64,000 nucleotides of DNA from Halosegnis marinus (GCF_029338355.1 NZ_CP119802.1:2418001-2482000); one strand, 5' to 3'; numbered from the stretch's first letter, positions 24,063 to 32,676 are shown. The notes: generated by a model not told the origin, from the letters alone. Numbers and translations: made by a program.

Positions 24063-24377
24063 CTACCTCGACTCGCGCTGTTCGACCTTGTTCAGTTCGA
24101 TGAGCAGGCGGAAGACGGCCTTCACCAGGTTCGAGTCCACGTCGAACCGCTCGGCGTTCTCGCCGGCGCGGTCCATCACCGCGGCCTCCTGTTGTTCGTC
24201 CGTCGTCGGGATGCCCTCCTCGCGCTTCACCGCGGCGATGGACTCCGCGACGTAGGTTCGCTGGGCGATGAGTTCGACGATCTCGCGGTCGATGCTGCGT
24301 ATCTCCTCGCGGAGGTCGTCCAGTTCCGCGTCGGTCATCCGGTCCGTGCCCCGTCCGTCCGTGTCGTTGTCAGCCAT
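24063..24377 (-). CDS. aroQ: chorismate mutase (AroQ class)
   Basis: This 104-residue all-helical AroQ-type enzyme rearranges chorismate to prephenate, feeding tyrosine and phenylalanine synthesis. Conserved residues are visible in LDDLREEIRSIDREIVELIAQR (helix 1 arginine), AESIAAVKREEG (Arg/Lys of the active site) and the C-terminal helix VKAVFRLLIELNKVEQ. The start ATG at 24377 lies 43 bases inside the upstream shikimate kinase gene, in another frame, so the two are translationally coupled. Confidence 0.92.
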   Translation of the reverse strand: MADNDTDGRGTDRMTDAELDDLREEIRSIDREIVELIAQRTYVAESIAAVKREEGIPTTDEQQEAAVMDRAGENAERFDVDSNLVKAVFRLLIELNKVEQRESR

Positions 24378-25180
24378 GTGGTACCCTCGTAGTCGCTCCA
24401 GCGGTCGCGCGCCGCCCGCACCGCGTCCGTCTCCCCGACGGCGACGTAACTCGGCCCCGTCCCCGACAACGAGACGCCGGCCACGTCGGGCAGCGCCGCG
24501 ACCATCGGCTCCGTGTCGAAGCCGAGCGCCGCACAGAAGGCGAAGCCGTTGACCGTCATCGCCTCGCCGTAGCGGCCGTCGAGCGCGAGTTCCTCGACCA
24601 CGCGCGCGGTCGGGGCGACGCGCTCGCAGCGCGACACGTCGGCGTCGGCGGAGTAGGCGCGCTCGTCGGGGACGTACACCGCCACGTCCCACGCGACCTC
24701 GCGGCGGTCGAGCAGCGTGTCCGTCGTGTTGTCCGTGACGGTGACGCCGCCGAGCATCGACGCGCTGGCGTCGTCGAACGCCCCGGTCACCGTCACGCCG
24801 GCCTCACGTGCGGCCTCGACGCCGAGCAGACAGGCCGCCTCGCGGGGCATATCGGCGTCGAGCGCGTCGAGCGTCGCCAGTACCGTCGCGTTGGCCGCCG
24901 CGGAGGAGGACTTCAGTCCCCCCGCCATCGGCACCTCGCTCTCGGTGCGGACGTGGCCGCCCTCGCCGTCGCCGTGTTCGGCCACGACCCGCCGCACGCA
25001 CGTCTCGACGAGCGTCGTGTCCGCGTCCGGGTCGCCGGCAACCTCGCCGGTCACCTCGCCCGTGCGGTCGAGTTCGACGGTCGCGCGCACGTCCTCGTCG
25101 ATGGCGAAGGCGCTCCCCGTGCCGGTGGCGAGCGCGTTGAGGACCGTGCCCGCGGCGGGCGCTCGGGCGGTACCGACCAT
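24335..25180 (-). CDS. aroK: archaeal shikimate kinase (GHMP type)
   Basis: This enzyme phosphorylates shikimate at O3. Archaea use a GHMP-superfamily enzyme unrelated to bacterial AroK. The 281-residue protein shows the ATP-binding motif VPMAGGLKSSSAAANA (about residues 85-100), an N-terminal APAAGTVLNALATG and the C-terminal GHMP motif LSGTGPSYVAVG. It overlaps the chorismate mutase gene by 43 bases, so two shikimate-route enzymes are made from one message. A GTAAAG box (CTTTAC on the minus strand) is centred 27 bases upstream. Confidence 0.93.
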   Translation of the reverse strand: MVGTARAPAAGTVLNALATGTGSAFAIDEDVRATVELDRTGEVTGEVAGDPDADTTLVETCVRRVVAEHGDGEGGHVRTESEVPMAGGLKSSSAAANATVLATLDALDADMPREAACLLGVEAAREAGVTVTGAFDDASASMLGGVTVTDNTTDTLLDRREVAWDVAVYVPDERAYSADADVSRCERVAPTARVVEELALDGRYGEAMTVNGFAFCAALGFDTEPMVAALPDVAGVSLSGTGPSYVAVGETDAVRAARDRWSDYEGTTWLTTTRTDGARTG

Positions 25181-25272
25181 TACCCGAGGGTCCCGTCCCG
25201 CCGGGTAAAGCGGTGGCGGTCGTGGCAGTCGGCGGTCGCGCCGCTTTTGGCCCGCCGCCGCGAACCCCGGCT

Positions 25273-25725
25273 ATGGACCTGCGACACGACATCGCCCCGG
25301 ACACCCTCGGTATCTCGCTGGAACCCGAGGGCGTCGAGGTGACCTACGCCGACGGGCGGAGCGTCTTCTACCACGGCGTGCCGACCCGTGCCGAGGGAAG
25401 CGTCGTCTCCGGGCCGGGCAAGGACGTCCACGTCCTCGTCACCGACCCCACGGAGGAGGAGGGCGTGATGGTGTACGTGAACGACCGGACGACCGACGAC
25501 GAGATACTGGAGTCGTCGGGCGTGGGCCGCGTCATCGTGGACCGCGACGACACGGAGTCCATCTTCCCGGGCGTCGAGGCGACGAACGCGGGCTACCGCA
25601 TCGAGATCGAGGCCGACCCCGAGACCGCCCGGGGCCGCGTCTTCGTCTTCGTCGAGGACGAACTCGGCGAGCAGAGCTACGAGATACTCGGCGAGGACGG
25701 GGAGCGCGAAGAGGAGGAGGACTGA
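25273..25725 (+). CDS. DUF5796 family protein
   Basis: This 150-residue acidic protein is specific to haloarchaea. It begins MDLRHDIAPDTLGISLEPEG, continues with a beta-rich body (VEVTYADGRSVFYHG, VHVLVTDPTEEEGVMVYV) and ends in a run of Glu/Asp. Function unknown; no cofactor motif. A CGCTTTTG box is centred 27 bases upstream of the ATG. Its TGA overlaps the next ATG by one base (TGATG), with a strong Shine-Dalgarno-like sequence inside its 3' end. Confidence 0.8.
   Translation: MDLRHDIAPDTLGISLEPEGVEVTYADGRSVFYHGVPTRAEGSVVSGPGKDVHVLVTDPTEEEGVMVYVNDRTTDDEILESSGVGRVIVDRDDTESIFPGVEATNAGYRIEIEADPETARGRVFVFVEDELGEQSYEILGEDGEREEEED
25713..25720 (+). promoter_or_regulatory. Shine-Dalgarno sequence for the coupled 79-aa gene
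   Basis: GGAGGAGG ends 4 bases before the ATG at 25725, inside the coding sequence for the acidic tail of the previous gene. It decides the start of the coupled downstream gene. Confidence 0.6.
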
Positions 25726-25964
25726 TGCCGCTACGAACGGGCTGGAAGCCGCTCGAACGCGCGACGGTCGGGACGGCCCCCGACCGCTACGGGGTCGTGG
25801 AGTTCGGCACGGACGGGACGGTCGAGGCGGTCGAGGCGGGCGTCGTCCGCGACGTGCTGAAGGAGGCGCTCGCGTACGGGAGCCACGAACAGGTGCGCTG
25901 GAAGGCGGCCGAACACCGCGACCACGCCGAACGGCTCGCGGCCGAGCACCGCGACCGGCGCTGA
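25725..25964 (+). CDS. small conserved hypothetical protein (79 aa)
   Basis: This 79-residue protein begins MPLRTGWKPLERATVG; its middle DRYGVVEFGTDGTVEAVEAGVV has the look of two beta strands, and the C-terminal half is a charged helix rich in His, Arg and Glu (RWKAAEHRDHAERLAAEHRDRR). I cannot assign a function. It is translationally coupled to the DUF5796 gene by TGATG and a GGAGGAGG sequence. Its stop TGA directly abuts the TTA (reverse stop) of the convergent zinc-finger gene. Confidence 0.7.
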   Translation: MPLRTGWKPLERATVGTAPDRYGVVEFGTDGTVEAVEAGVVRDVLKEALAYGSHEQVRWKAAEHRDHAERLAAEHRDRR

Positions 25965-26099
25965 TTACTGGATGTAGCTCGGCTCCTCGCCGTCGCAGTC
26001 CGCCTCGTGGCTCTCCGCGTCCTCGCGCACGTCGAACAGCATCCCGCAGCCGTCGCACGCGTACCACGTCGCCCCGTCCCGTTCCGTCTCGTGGACCAT
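25965..26099 (-). CDS. 44-residue C2H2/CxxC zinc-finger protein
   Basis: This tiny protein (MVHETERDGATWYACDGCGM at the start) has CDGC at residues 15-18 and a His/Cys pair near residues 31-35 (SHEADC), a single zinc finger, and ends EEPSYIQ. Haloarchaea carry many such one-finger proteins; function unknown. The ATG at 26099 is supported by the minus-strand box CATTTATC centred about 25 bases upstream; the frame's upstream extension crosses that box and is rejected. Confidence 0.75.
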   Translation of the reverse strand: MVHETERDGATWYACDGCGMLFDVREDAESHEADCDGEEPSYIQ

Positions 26100-26120
26100 G
26101 GCGGTACTCTCGCCGTGAGC

Positions 26121-26128
26121 GATAAATG
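26121..26128 (-). promoter_or_regulatory. TATA box of the 44-aa zinc-finger gene
   Basis: CATTTATC on the minus strand, centred 25 bases before the ATG at 26099. Confidence 0.55.
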
Positions 26129-26182
26129 TGTTACCCCTACCCATACCGCGGGGTTGAAGCGACGGCGCCCCCACCTCCGGGT

Positions 26183-28321
26183 ATGTCGAACGAGGCCGTC
26201 CGCCTCCCCGTGAAGGCAGCCGAGAAGCGCGACGCCGGGCGCGGCGTCGCGCGGCTCCCCGAGAGCGCCCGCGCCCGCCTCGGCGTCCTCTCCGGCGACA
26301 CCGTCGTCGTGGAGGGCGACCGACAGGCCGTCGCGAAGGTGTGGCCCGGAACCGAGGAGGGCGTCGTCCGCATCGACGCCGACACGCGGGCCAACGCCGG
26401 CGTCACCGTCGGCGAGGAGGTGACCGTCCGGCGCGTCAGCGTCGAGACGGCGCGGGAGGTCGAACTCCGCATCGACGGCCCGGCCCCCGACGGCGCCGCG
26501 GACCTGCTGAAGCGCGCGCTGCTCGACCGGCCGCTCCGCGAGGGCGATTCGGTCCACGTCGAGCGGGCGGACCTCCGCGCGACCGTCACCCGGACCGACC
26601 CCGACGGCGTGGTGAAGGTGACGGAGACGACGCGGCTCGACCTGCGGAACGGCGAGGGCGGGGCGGACGACGACCGCTCGACCGATATCCCCGTGCGCGC
26701 CGAACCCGAGGCCGCCGAGCCAGAGGAGTCCGGCGGCGCGACGACCACCGGCGGGGTCGCCTACGAGGACATCGGCGGGCTGGACGAGGAACTCGACCTC
26801 GTCCGCGAGATGATAGAGCTCCCCCTGACCCAGCCGGACCTGTTCCGACAGGTCGGCGTGGACCCGCCGCGGGGCGTCCTCCTCCACGGCCCACCGGGGA
26901 CGGGCAAAACCCTCATCGCCCGCGCGGTGGCCAACGAGGTGAACGCCGCGTTCCGCGTCATCAACGGGCCGGAGGTCGTCTCGAAGTACAAGGGGGACAG
27001 CGAGGAACAGCTCCGGAAGGTGTTCGACGAGGCCGCGGCGAACCAGCCGGCCATCGTCTTCATCGACGAGATAGACGCCATCGCGGGCGAGCGCGACGAG
27101 GAGGCCGACATGGAGAACCGGCTCGTCGCCCAACTGCTCACCCTCCTCGACGGGCTGGAGGACCGCGGACAGGTCATCGTCATCGGCGCGACGAACCGGG
27201 TGGACGCGGTGGACCCGGCGCTCCGCCGGGGGGGCCGCTTCGACCGCGAGATAGAGATCGGCGCGCCGGGGGAGGCCGGCCGCCGGGAGATACTCGACGT
27301 CCACACGCGGGGGATGCCGCTCGCGGCGGACGTGGACCTCGACCGCCTCGCCGCGCGCACCCACGGGTTCGTCGGCGCGGACGTGAAGACGCTCACGCAG
27401 GAGGCCGCGATGGCCGCCCTGCGCGACCGCGAACACCGCGACCCGCTGGAGGTGACGCGCGCCGACTTCGAGACGGCGCTCGCCGCGGTCGAGCCGTCCG
27501 CGATGCGCGAGTACGTCGCCGAGGCCCCTGCCGTGGACTTCTCCGACGTGGGCGGGCTGGACGACGCGAAGGCCACCCTCCGCGAGGCCGTCGAGTGGCC
27601 CGTGCTGTACGCGCCGCTGTTCGAGGCGGCGCGGACGGAGCCGGCGTCGGGCGTCCTGCTGTACGGTCCGCCGGGCACCGGCAAGACCCTGCTCGCGCGG
27701 GCGCTGGCGGGCGAGTCCGAGGTGAACTTCATCCACGTCGCCGGGCCGGAACTGCTCGACCGCTACGTCGGCGAGTCCGAGAGGGCCGTCCGCGAGGTGT
27801 TCGACCGGGCGCGACAGGCCGCCCCGGCCATCGTCTTCCTCGACGAGATAGACGCCATCGCGCGGGCCCGCGGGAGCGGGAGCGACAGCGGCGTCACCGA
27901 ACGGGTCGTCTCGCAGCTCCTGACGGAGATGGACAACGCCGCGTCGAACCCGCAGGTCGTCGTGCTCGCGGCGACGAACCGGCGGGACACGCTCGACCCG
28001 GCGCTGTTGCGCCCCGGTCGCCTGGAGACGCACGTGGAGGTGCCGGAGCCGGACGCGGAGGGCCGTCGGGCGATTCTCGAAGTTCACACCGAGGGGAAGC
28101 CGCTCGCCGACGACGTGGACCTCGACGGGCTGGCGACCGAGACCGCGGGCTACTCCGGCGCGGACATCGCGTCGCTCGTCCGCGAGGCGTCGATGCACGC
28201 CATCCGGGCGGTGGCCGACGGCATCGACCCGAAGGAAGCCAACGAGCGGGCGGACGAGGTGGTGCTCACGGCCGAGGGCTTCGCGGCCGCGCTGGAGCGG
28301 CGCGGGCGCGAGCACGAGTAA
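26183..28321 (+). CDS. CDC48/p97-type AAA+ ATPase
   Basis: The protein has 712 residues with an N-domain (1-185: double-psi barrel start VRLPVKAAEKRDAGRGVARL), then two AAA modules. D1 has Walker A GPPGTGKT at 236-243 and Walker B FIDEIDA at 293-299; D2 has Walker A at 495-502 and Walker B FLDEIDA at 552-558. Both have arginine fingers (RGGRFDRE, RPGRLETH). It unfolds protein substrates, often feeding the proteasome. It is somewhat shorter than the main haloarchaeal Cdc48 (about 740-760), with a Glu/Ala-rich linker at 170-190, so it may be one of several paralogues. Monocistronic with its start at the first ATG after the short upstream spacer. Confidence 0.93.
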   Translation: MSNEAVRLPVKAAEKRDAGRGVARLPESARARLGVLSGDTVVVEGDRQAVAKVWPGTEEGVVRIDADTRANAGVTVGEEVTVRRVSVETAREVELRIDGPAPDGAADLLKRALLDRPLREGDSVHVERADLRATVTRTDPDGVVKVTETTRLDLRNGEGGADDDRSTDIPVRAEPEAAEPEESGGATTTGGVAYEDIGGLDEELDLVREMIELPLTQPDLFRQVGVDPPRGVLLHGPPGTGKTLIARAVANEVNAAFRVINGPEVVSKYKGDSEEQLRKVFDEAAANQPAIVFIDEIDAIAGERDEEADMENRLVAQLLTLLDGLEDRGQVIVIGATNRVDAVDPALRRGGRFDREIEIGAPGEAGRREILDVHTRGMPLAADVDLDRLAARTHGFVGADVKTLTQEAAMAALRDREHRDPLEVTRADFETALAAVEPSAMREYVAEAPAVDFSDVGGLDDAKATLREAVEWPVLYAPLFEAARTEPASGVLLYGPPGTGKTLLARALAGESEVNFIHVAGPELLDRYVGESERAVREVFDRARQAAPAIVFLDEIDAIARARGSGSDSGVTERVVSQLLTEMDNAASNPQVVVLAATNRRDTLDPALLRPGRLETHVEVPEPDAEGRRAILEVHTEGKPLADDVDLDGLATETAGYSGADIASLVREASMHAIRAVADGIDPKEANERADEVVLTAEGFAAALERRGREHE

Positions 28322-28334
28322 CCCCCGTCGTGTC

Positions 28335-28341
28335 TTTTATA
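28335..28341 (+). promoter_or_regulatory. TATA box of the MBF1 gene
   Basis: TTTTATA is centred 27 bases before the ATG at 28365, which excludes the in-frame ATG six bases upstream. Confidence 0.6.
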
Positions 28342-28364
28342 CGCGGCGCTGGCGAACCGTGGGT

Positions 28365-28895
28365 ATGGTCCAGTGTGAGATGTGCGGCACGGAGGTCGCC
28401 GACCCGAAGACCGTCAAGGTAGAGGGCGCGGAGCTCGACGTCTGCGGCGACTGTGCCGAGTTCGGGACCGAGGTCCGACAGGAGTCCTCGTCGTCGAGTT
28501 CGACGAAGTACTCCACGTCGTCGTCCTCCTCGTCCTCGTCGTCGAGCGGCTCCGGCTCGTCGGGCGGCTCCTCGTCGTCCTCGCGCCGCCGCCGCGACAT
28601 GTTCGACGAGATGGAGGAAGTCGCCACCGACTACGACGAGCGCATCCGGGCGGCCCGGGAGTCGCAGGGGCTCTCCCAGGAGGAACTCGCGAAGCAACTG
28701 AACGAGAAGGCCGGCGTCATCCGCAAGCTGGAGCGCGGCGACACCCTCCCGACCGACCAGGTCCAGCGCAAGCTCGAACGCGCGCTCGGCATCTCGCTGG
28801 CCGAGGGGAGCGGGTCGAGCGACGACTACGAGAGCGACTCCGGCGGCGCGACCGGCACCTACACGCTCGGCGACGTCGTGAAGCGCAAGGACTGA
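28365..28895 (+). CDS. archaeal multiprotein bridging factor 1 (aMBF1)
   Basis: This 176-residue protein has three parts: an N-terminal zinc ribbon (CEMC at 4-7 and CGDC at 27-30), a serine-only linker of about 35 residues (roughly 42-75), and an XRE-type helix-turn-helix (RIRAARESQGLSQEELAKQL, AGVIRKLERGDTLPTDQ). This is the architecture of archaeal MBF1, which associates with the ribosome and links translation to transcription. The serine tract is longer and purer than usual and is encoded by TCG/TCC repeats prone to slippage. It is expressed from its own TATA box. Confidence 0.9.
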   Translation: MVQCEMCGTEVADPKTVKVEGAELDVCGDCAEFGTEVRQESSSSSSTKYSTSSSSSSSSSSGSGSSGGSSSSSRRRRDMFDEMEEVATDYDERIRAARESQGLSQEELAKQLNEKAGVIRKLERGDTLPTDQVQRKLERALGISLAEGSGSSDDYESDSGGATGTYTLGDVVKRKD

Positions 28896-28924
28896 TTTTT
28901 CCCGGCGGCCCCCGCAGGGCCGGT

Positions 28925-29659
28925 ATGGCATCCGTCCGCCTCGTCCGCCACGCGACGCTCGACCTCGACTTCGACGGCACGCGCCTGCTCGTCGACCCGA
29001 TGCTCGGCGCGCCGGGCGACATCGACCCCATCCCGAACAGTCCGAACCAGCGGCCGAACCCGCTCGTCGAACTGCCCGACCTCGACCGCTCGGTCTTCGA
29101 CGCCGTCGTCGTCACCCACCTCCACCGCGACCACCTCGACGACGCGGCGCGCGAGCGTCTCCCCGCCGATATCCCCGTCATCTGTCAGCCCGAGGACGCC
29201 GAGGAGCTCCGGGAGACGTTCACGGACGTGCGGCCCGTCTCGGGCGTGGAGGAGTTCGACGGCGTCACCGTGTCCGCGACGCCGGCCCGTCACGGCACGG
29301 GCGACCTCGCCGAACAGATGGGCCCCGTCACCGGGTTCCTCTTCGACGCCGACGAGACCGTCTACGTCGCCGGCGACACGGTGTGGTACGGGCCCGTCGC
29401 GGACGTGCTCGCGAGCCACGACCCGGACCTCGCCGTCGTCAATACCGGCGAGGCGCAGTTCGTGGAGGGCGACCCCATCACGATGACGCGCGAGGGCGTC
29501 GCGGCCTTCGCGGGCGCGACCGACGCCGACGTGGTCGCGGTCCACATGGAGGCCATCAACCACTGTCTGTGTACCCGCGCTGACCTGCGCGACCACCTCG
29601 ACGCCGAGGGGGTGGAAAACGTCGCGATACCCGACGACGGCGCGACGGTGTCGCGGTAA
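28925..29659 (+). CDS. metallo-beta-lactamase fold hydrolase
   Basis: This 244-residue protein has an MBL fold of the UlaG/L-ascorbate lactonase-like group: RHATLDLDFDGTRLLVDPML at the N-terminus, the metal motif THLHRDHLD (HxHxDH), a third His in PARHGTGD, Asp in VYVAGDTVWYG and a C-terminal His in AVHMEAINHC. It probably hydrolyses a small metabolite or phosphoester; the substrate is unknown. The T-rich run at 28895-28900 is centred 28 bases upstream of the ATG and acts as its promoter box. Confidence 0.9.
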   Translation: MASVRLVRHATLDLDFDGTRLLVDPMLGAPGDIDPIPNSPNQRPNPLVELPDLDRSVFDAVVVTHLHRDHLDDAARERLPADIPVICQPEDAEELRETFTDVRPVSGVEEFDGVTVSATPARHGTGDLAEQMGPVTGFLFDADETVYVAGDTVWYGPVADVLASHDPDLAVVNTGEAQFVEGDPITMTREGVAAFAGATDADVVAVHMEAINHCLCTRADLRDHLDAEGVENVAIPDDGATVSR

Positions 29660-29721
29660 CTCTCCGGCCCGCGGCCGCGTGTACATAGCCCTCGGGAGCC
29701 CGTCGGACGGCTCATAGCGGC

Positions 29722-29728
29722 GCTTAAG
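29722..29728 (+). promoter_or_regulatory. TATA-like box of the DUF7511-type gene
   Basis: GCTTAAG is centred 28 bases before the ATG at 29753. Confidence 0.5.
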
Positions 29729-29752
29729 CCCCGTTGCCGGCGACTCGCGCGC

Positions 29753-29917
29753 ATGGAACGGGGCCCGGACGACACCGAACCGCTGGCGGCGACGCTGGTC
29801 CGCTACGCCGACGGCCCGGACCGCGCGACCCTCCACCCGCCGGACGAGCCGCCACTCGCCGACTCGTGGCTCTCTGTCGACGCCCGTGTGCTCGTATCAA
29901 CGGCGGCCTTCAGGTGA
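29753..29917 (+). CDS. DUF7511-like small protein (54 aa)
   Basis: This 54-residue protein follows the pattern LVRYADGPDRATL ... DSWLSVDARVLVSTAAFR, which I recognise as the short haloarchaeal family with consensus VVRYDDGPDRCT ... TWLSADADAFVDL (DUF7511). Function unknown. The gene has a leaderless-type promoter box. Its last four codons and stop lie in the first copy of a perfect 22-bp tandem duplication (29901-29944), so its C-terminus may have been altered by that event. Confidence 0.65.
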   Translation: MERGPDDTEPLAATLVRYADGPDRATLHPPDEPPLADSWLSVDARVLVSTAAFR

Positions 29918-29944
29918 GTAGGCGGCGGCCTTCAGGTGAGTAGG
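29901..29944 (+). repeat. perfect 22-bp tandem duplication
   Basis: Positions 29901-29922 and 29923-29944 are identical. The unit begins CGGCGGCCTTCAGG and ends GTGAGTAGG. The first copy carries the stop of the 54-aa gene. It looks like slipped-strand duplication. Confidence 0.9.
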
Positions 29945-30004
29945 GAGCCTCTACCGTCGGATAAGCGCGCCATTAGCTAAGCCCCTAGGGGAGAGAGGAG
30001 AGGT

Positions 30005-30208
30005 ATGAACAGGGGGAGGATGGCCGTCCGCTGGCCGGTGTACGCGGTCGTCTCGTCGCTGCTGTGGGTCGTCTTCGCCAGCACGGCCTACGGCGCCCCG
30101 CGGATGATGGCGGAACGGACGACGCCGCTGTGGTGGCTCTACGTCGTCCTCGTGGGCTCCGTCGTCGGCTTCGCCGGCGTCGTCGCCTTCACCTACTACC
30201 GGCACTGA
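30005..30208 (+). CDS. small two-helix membrane protein (67 aa)
   Basis: This 67-residue protein has two hydrophobic helices, about 10-30 ([20 protein letters not shown]) and 42-62 ([20 protein letters not shown]), joined by [12 protein letters not shown], with a short FTYYRH tail. Function unknown. A purine-rich stretch (GGAGAGGT) directly precedes the ATG, and an ATTAGCTAAG box lies about 30 bases upstream. It is followed by tpiA with its own promoter box. Confidence 0.7.
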   Translation: MNRGRMAVRWPVYAVVSSLLWVVFASTAYGAPRMMAERTTPLWWLYVVLVGSVVGFAGVVAFTYYRH

Positions 30209-30251
30209 CCGGAACGGACAGCTATTTGCGCGGGCCGACCGGCCTCGGGAT

Positions 30252-30893
30252 ATGTTCGTCCTCGTCAACCTGAAGGCGTACGACTGCGACCCGGTCGCCA
30301 TCGCGCGCGCCGCGGCGGACGTGGCCGACGACGCGGGGGTCCGCGTCGCCGTCGCGCCGCAGGCGACCCACCTCGCGCCCGTCGCGGGGACCGGCGTCGA
30401 GACGTTCGCACAGCACGTCTCCCCGACCGGGCACGGGAGCCACACCGGCTCGACGCTCGCCGCCGCCGTCGCGGAGTACGCCGACGGCACTCTGTTGAAC
30501 CACTCGGAGCGACGGCTCCGGCTGGCGGACATCGACGCGGCACTCGACGCCGCCGAGGAGGCCGGCCTCGAAACCGTCGCCTGCGCGAACAACCCCGAGC
30601 AGGTCGCGGCCGTCGCGGCGCTCGGCCCGGACGCCGTCGCCGTCGAGCCGCCGGAACTCATCGGCACGGGGACGCCCGTCTCCGCGGCCGACCCCGATAT
30701 CGTGACGGGGGCCGTCGCCGCCGCGGGGGAGGTGGACGACTCGGTTTCGGTGTACTGCGGCGCGGGCATCTCGACGGGCGAGGACGTGCTCGCCGCTCGG
30801 GAGTTGGGGTCGTCGGGCGTCCTGCTCGCCTCGGGGGTCGCGAAGGCCGACGACCCGCGGGCGGCGTTGGAGGATCTCGTCTCGGGGCTCTAG
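30252..30893 (+). CDS. tpiA: triosephosphate isomerase, archaeal type
   Basis: This enzyme interconverts dihydroxyacetone phosphate and glyceraldehyde-3-phosphate. At 213 residues it is the short archaeal form. Visible features are the N-terminal VNLKAYD with the catalytic Lys, [12 protein letters not shown], the catalytic His in LLNHSERR, the glutamate in [10 protein letters not shown] and the phosphate-binding [11 protein letters not shown] and [18 protein letters not shown] box is centred 28 bases upstream. Its stop shares CTAG with the convergent HerA-type gene. Confidence 0.95.
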   Translation: MFVLVNLKAYDCDPVAIARAAADVADDAGVRVAVAPQATHLAPVAGTGVETFAQHVSPTGHGSHTGSTLAAAVAEYADGTLLNHSERRLRLADIDAALDAAEEAGLETVACANNPEQVAAVAALGPDAVAVEPPELIGTGTPVSAADPDIVTGAVAAAGEVDDSVSVYCGAGISTGEDVLAARELGSSGVLLASGVAKADDPRAALEDLVSGL

Positions 30894-32650
30894 TCCGCGG
30901 CCCGGTACGCGTCGGGCCACTCCTCGATGGACTCGGGCGGCCGTGCCGGCGGGAGCGCGGAGAGGACGTGGCTCACCGCGGCTTCGAGGTCCGCCTCGTC
31001 GAGGCGGTCGTCGTGCGCCTCGCGGACGGTCGCCCGGAAGCAGGTCGTGTAGCCGCCCCGCCCCGCGTGTTCGATGAGGTCGCGCTCGCGGAGTTCGCCG
31101 TTGCGCCGGTAGGCGGCGGTTCGGTCGCCGTCGCCGCCCGCCGCGACGTGGGCGTCGAGCGGCGAGGCGGGACCGTACTCGCGGTAGTACGCGACCATCG
31201 CGCGGGCCACGGGGTCGAGCGACTCGATGCGCTCGCGCAGGTCGCGCACCACGGGCCGGTCGCCGTTGCCGACGCGCTCGTCGGCGTCGAACTCCGGCTC
31301 GACGTCGCCGCCGGTCGGGGGAGCGGTGTCGGGGGCCGTGGGCTCGTCGCTCCCGTCGGTCTCATCGACCCCGTCGCGGGCGTCGCCACCGTCGCCGACC
31401 CGCTCGGCCATCCGGGCGGCGCCGAAGTCCTGCGACCGGAGCGGGTCGTGTTCGTTCGCCTCGGCGCTGCCCGCCGCGGCGTCCCGTTCGCGCGCCTCCT
31501 CGTCGTCCGGGTCGGGCTCGACGACCGACCCCCCGCCGCCGGCGTCGCCCGCGGGCGTCCGTGCGACTTCGGGGAGTTCCGACTGCCTGCCCGTCAGGTC
31601 GTCGCGGAAGGGACGACCCGTCGCATGGGCCATCATCGCCCGCGAGAACTGCTCCGCCATCTTCGAGAGGTCGCGCGCCTCCTCCAGTTCCGCCTCCAGC
31701 TCCTTGACGCGCTCCTCCTTGTCCTTCAGTTCGAGTTCGAGCTCCTGGACGCGCGACTCGCGCTGTTTCTCCGACTCCGTGATGGATTCGAGTTCGCCCA
31801 TCAGGTCCGAGGAGACGGACTTCAGCTCCGGTCGCTCGAAGTCGTCCAGCCCGGGGGTCGCGCCCGCGTCGAACGTCCGCTTGCGCTCCATCTGCACCTG
31901 CCGGAGCGACTCCTCGAAGTCGCTCATCATGAAGCACTCGCCGTCGCCGAGCTCCTCCACCTTGTCGCTGTACTCGCTGCCGAGGATGCGGCCGGCGACC
32001 TTCGTGTCGTTCGACCACGTGAGCCGGTGCCACAGCAGCCAGTCGCACTGCGTGATGAAGTCCTTCTTCACGTCGGCCGGCCGCTGGGAGATGCCGATGA
32101 TACCGAGGCCGTGTTTCCGGCCCCGCTTGCCCACCTTCACGAGCATCCGGCCGCACTCGTCCATCCCGCCGCCCTCGGGGATGTACTCGTGGACCTCCTC
32201 GACCAGCATCAGGAAGGGCTGTTTCACCTTCTTCTCCTTGGCGAACAGCTGTTTGGCGACCTCCTTCAGCAGTTCGCGGGCGTCGCGCTCGTCGAGGAAG
32301 CTCGACACGTCGAGGATGATGGGGACGCCCTGTTCGAGCGCGAGCGACGCCAGCTTCTCGGCGTGTTCGACCGACACCTGGAGGTCGCACTCCTCGTCGG
32401 CGCCGACGTGGAGTATCTCGTACTCCTCCTTCAGCCCGTAGTACTCCCCGTCGATGTCCACCGCGAGCAGGCCGTACCCCTGGTCGAGCAGCTTCTCCGC
32501 GATGACCGACGCGGAGTTGGACTTGCCCGACCCGGACTTGCCGGTGATGAAGCCCCGACCCGTGAGGATATCGACGATGGGCAGGTCGACCGACCGGCCC
32601 GCCGCCTCGCCGGCGCTCACCTCGCCGACGGTGATTCGTTCCGCTCCCAT
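30890..32650 (-). CDS. HerA-like DUF87 ATPase with coiled coil
   Basis: This 586-residue protein is a HerA/DUF87-type P-loop ATPase: Walker A GKSGSGKS at 37-44, Walker [12 protein letters not shown], and the helicase-like [19 protein letters not shown]. It carries a coiled coil (about 290-350: [21 protein letters not shown]), a disordered acidic segment (about 370-460) and a winged-helix-like C-terminal domain (about 475-586). HerA proteins translocate on DNA with NurA/Mre11 in repair, but neither partner is adjacent. A minus-strand GATTTATC box is centred 30 bases upstream of the ATG at 32650. An open frame continues another 900 bases upstream but only as antisense reading of the next gene. 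Confidence 0.85.
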   Translation of the reverse strand: MGAERITVGEVSAGEAAGRSVDLPIVDILTGRGFITGKSGSGKSNSASVIAEKLLDQGYGLLAVDIDGEYYGLKEEYEILHVGADEECDLQVSVEHAEKLASLALEQGVPIILDVSSFLDERDARELLKEVAKQLFAKEKKVKQPFLMLVEEVHEYIPEGGGMDECGRMLVKVGKRGRKHGLGIIGISQRPADVKKDFITQCDWLLWHRLTWSNDTKVAGRILGSEYSDKVEELGDGECFMMSDFEESLRQVQMERKRTFDAGATPGLDDFERPELKSVSSDLMGELESITESEKQRESRVQELELELKDKEERVKELEAELEEARDLSKMAEQFSRAMMAHATGRPFRDDLTGRQSELPEVARTPAGDAGGGGSVVEPDPDDEEARERDAAAGSAEANEHDPLRSQDFGAARMAERVGDGGDARDGVDETDGSDEPTAPDTAPPTGGDVEPEFDADERVGNGDRPVVRDLRERIESLDPVARAMVAYYREYGPASPLDAHVAAGGDGDRTAAYRRNGELRERDLIEHAGRGGYTTCFRATVREAHDDRLDEADLEAAVSHVLSALPPARPPESIEEWPDAYRAAD

Positions 32651-32676
32651 TTGGTCCCAGAGAGCGTTCGCCCCCC

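Noticed and set aside
25787-28315. A long minus-strand open frame (842 codons) opposite the CDC48-type gene
   Set aside because: It is a codon-bias shadow of the plus-strand AAA ATPase: GC-rich third positions keep the antisense frame open. The translation is Arg/Val/Leu-rich with no domain.
28895-28900. T-rich run after MBF1 considered as terminator
   Set aside because: It is centred 28 bases before the ATG of the metallo-hydrolase, the same spacing as other promoter boxes, so it is better explained as that gene's promoter.
29901-29944. Tandem repeat considered as a CRISPR remnant
   Set aside because: There are only two contiguous units with no spacer between them and no cas genes in the window.
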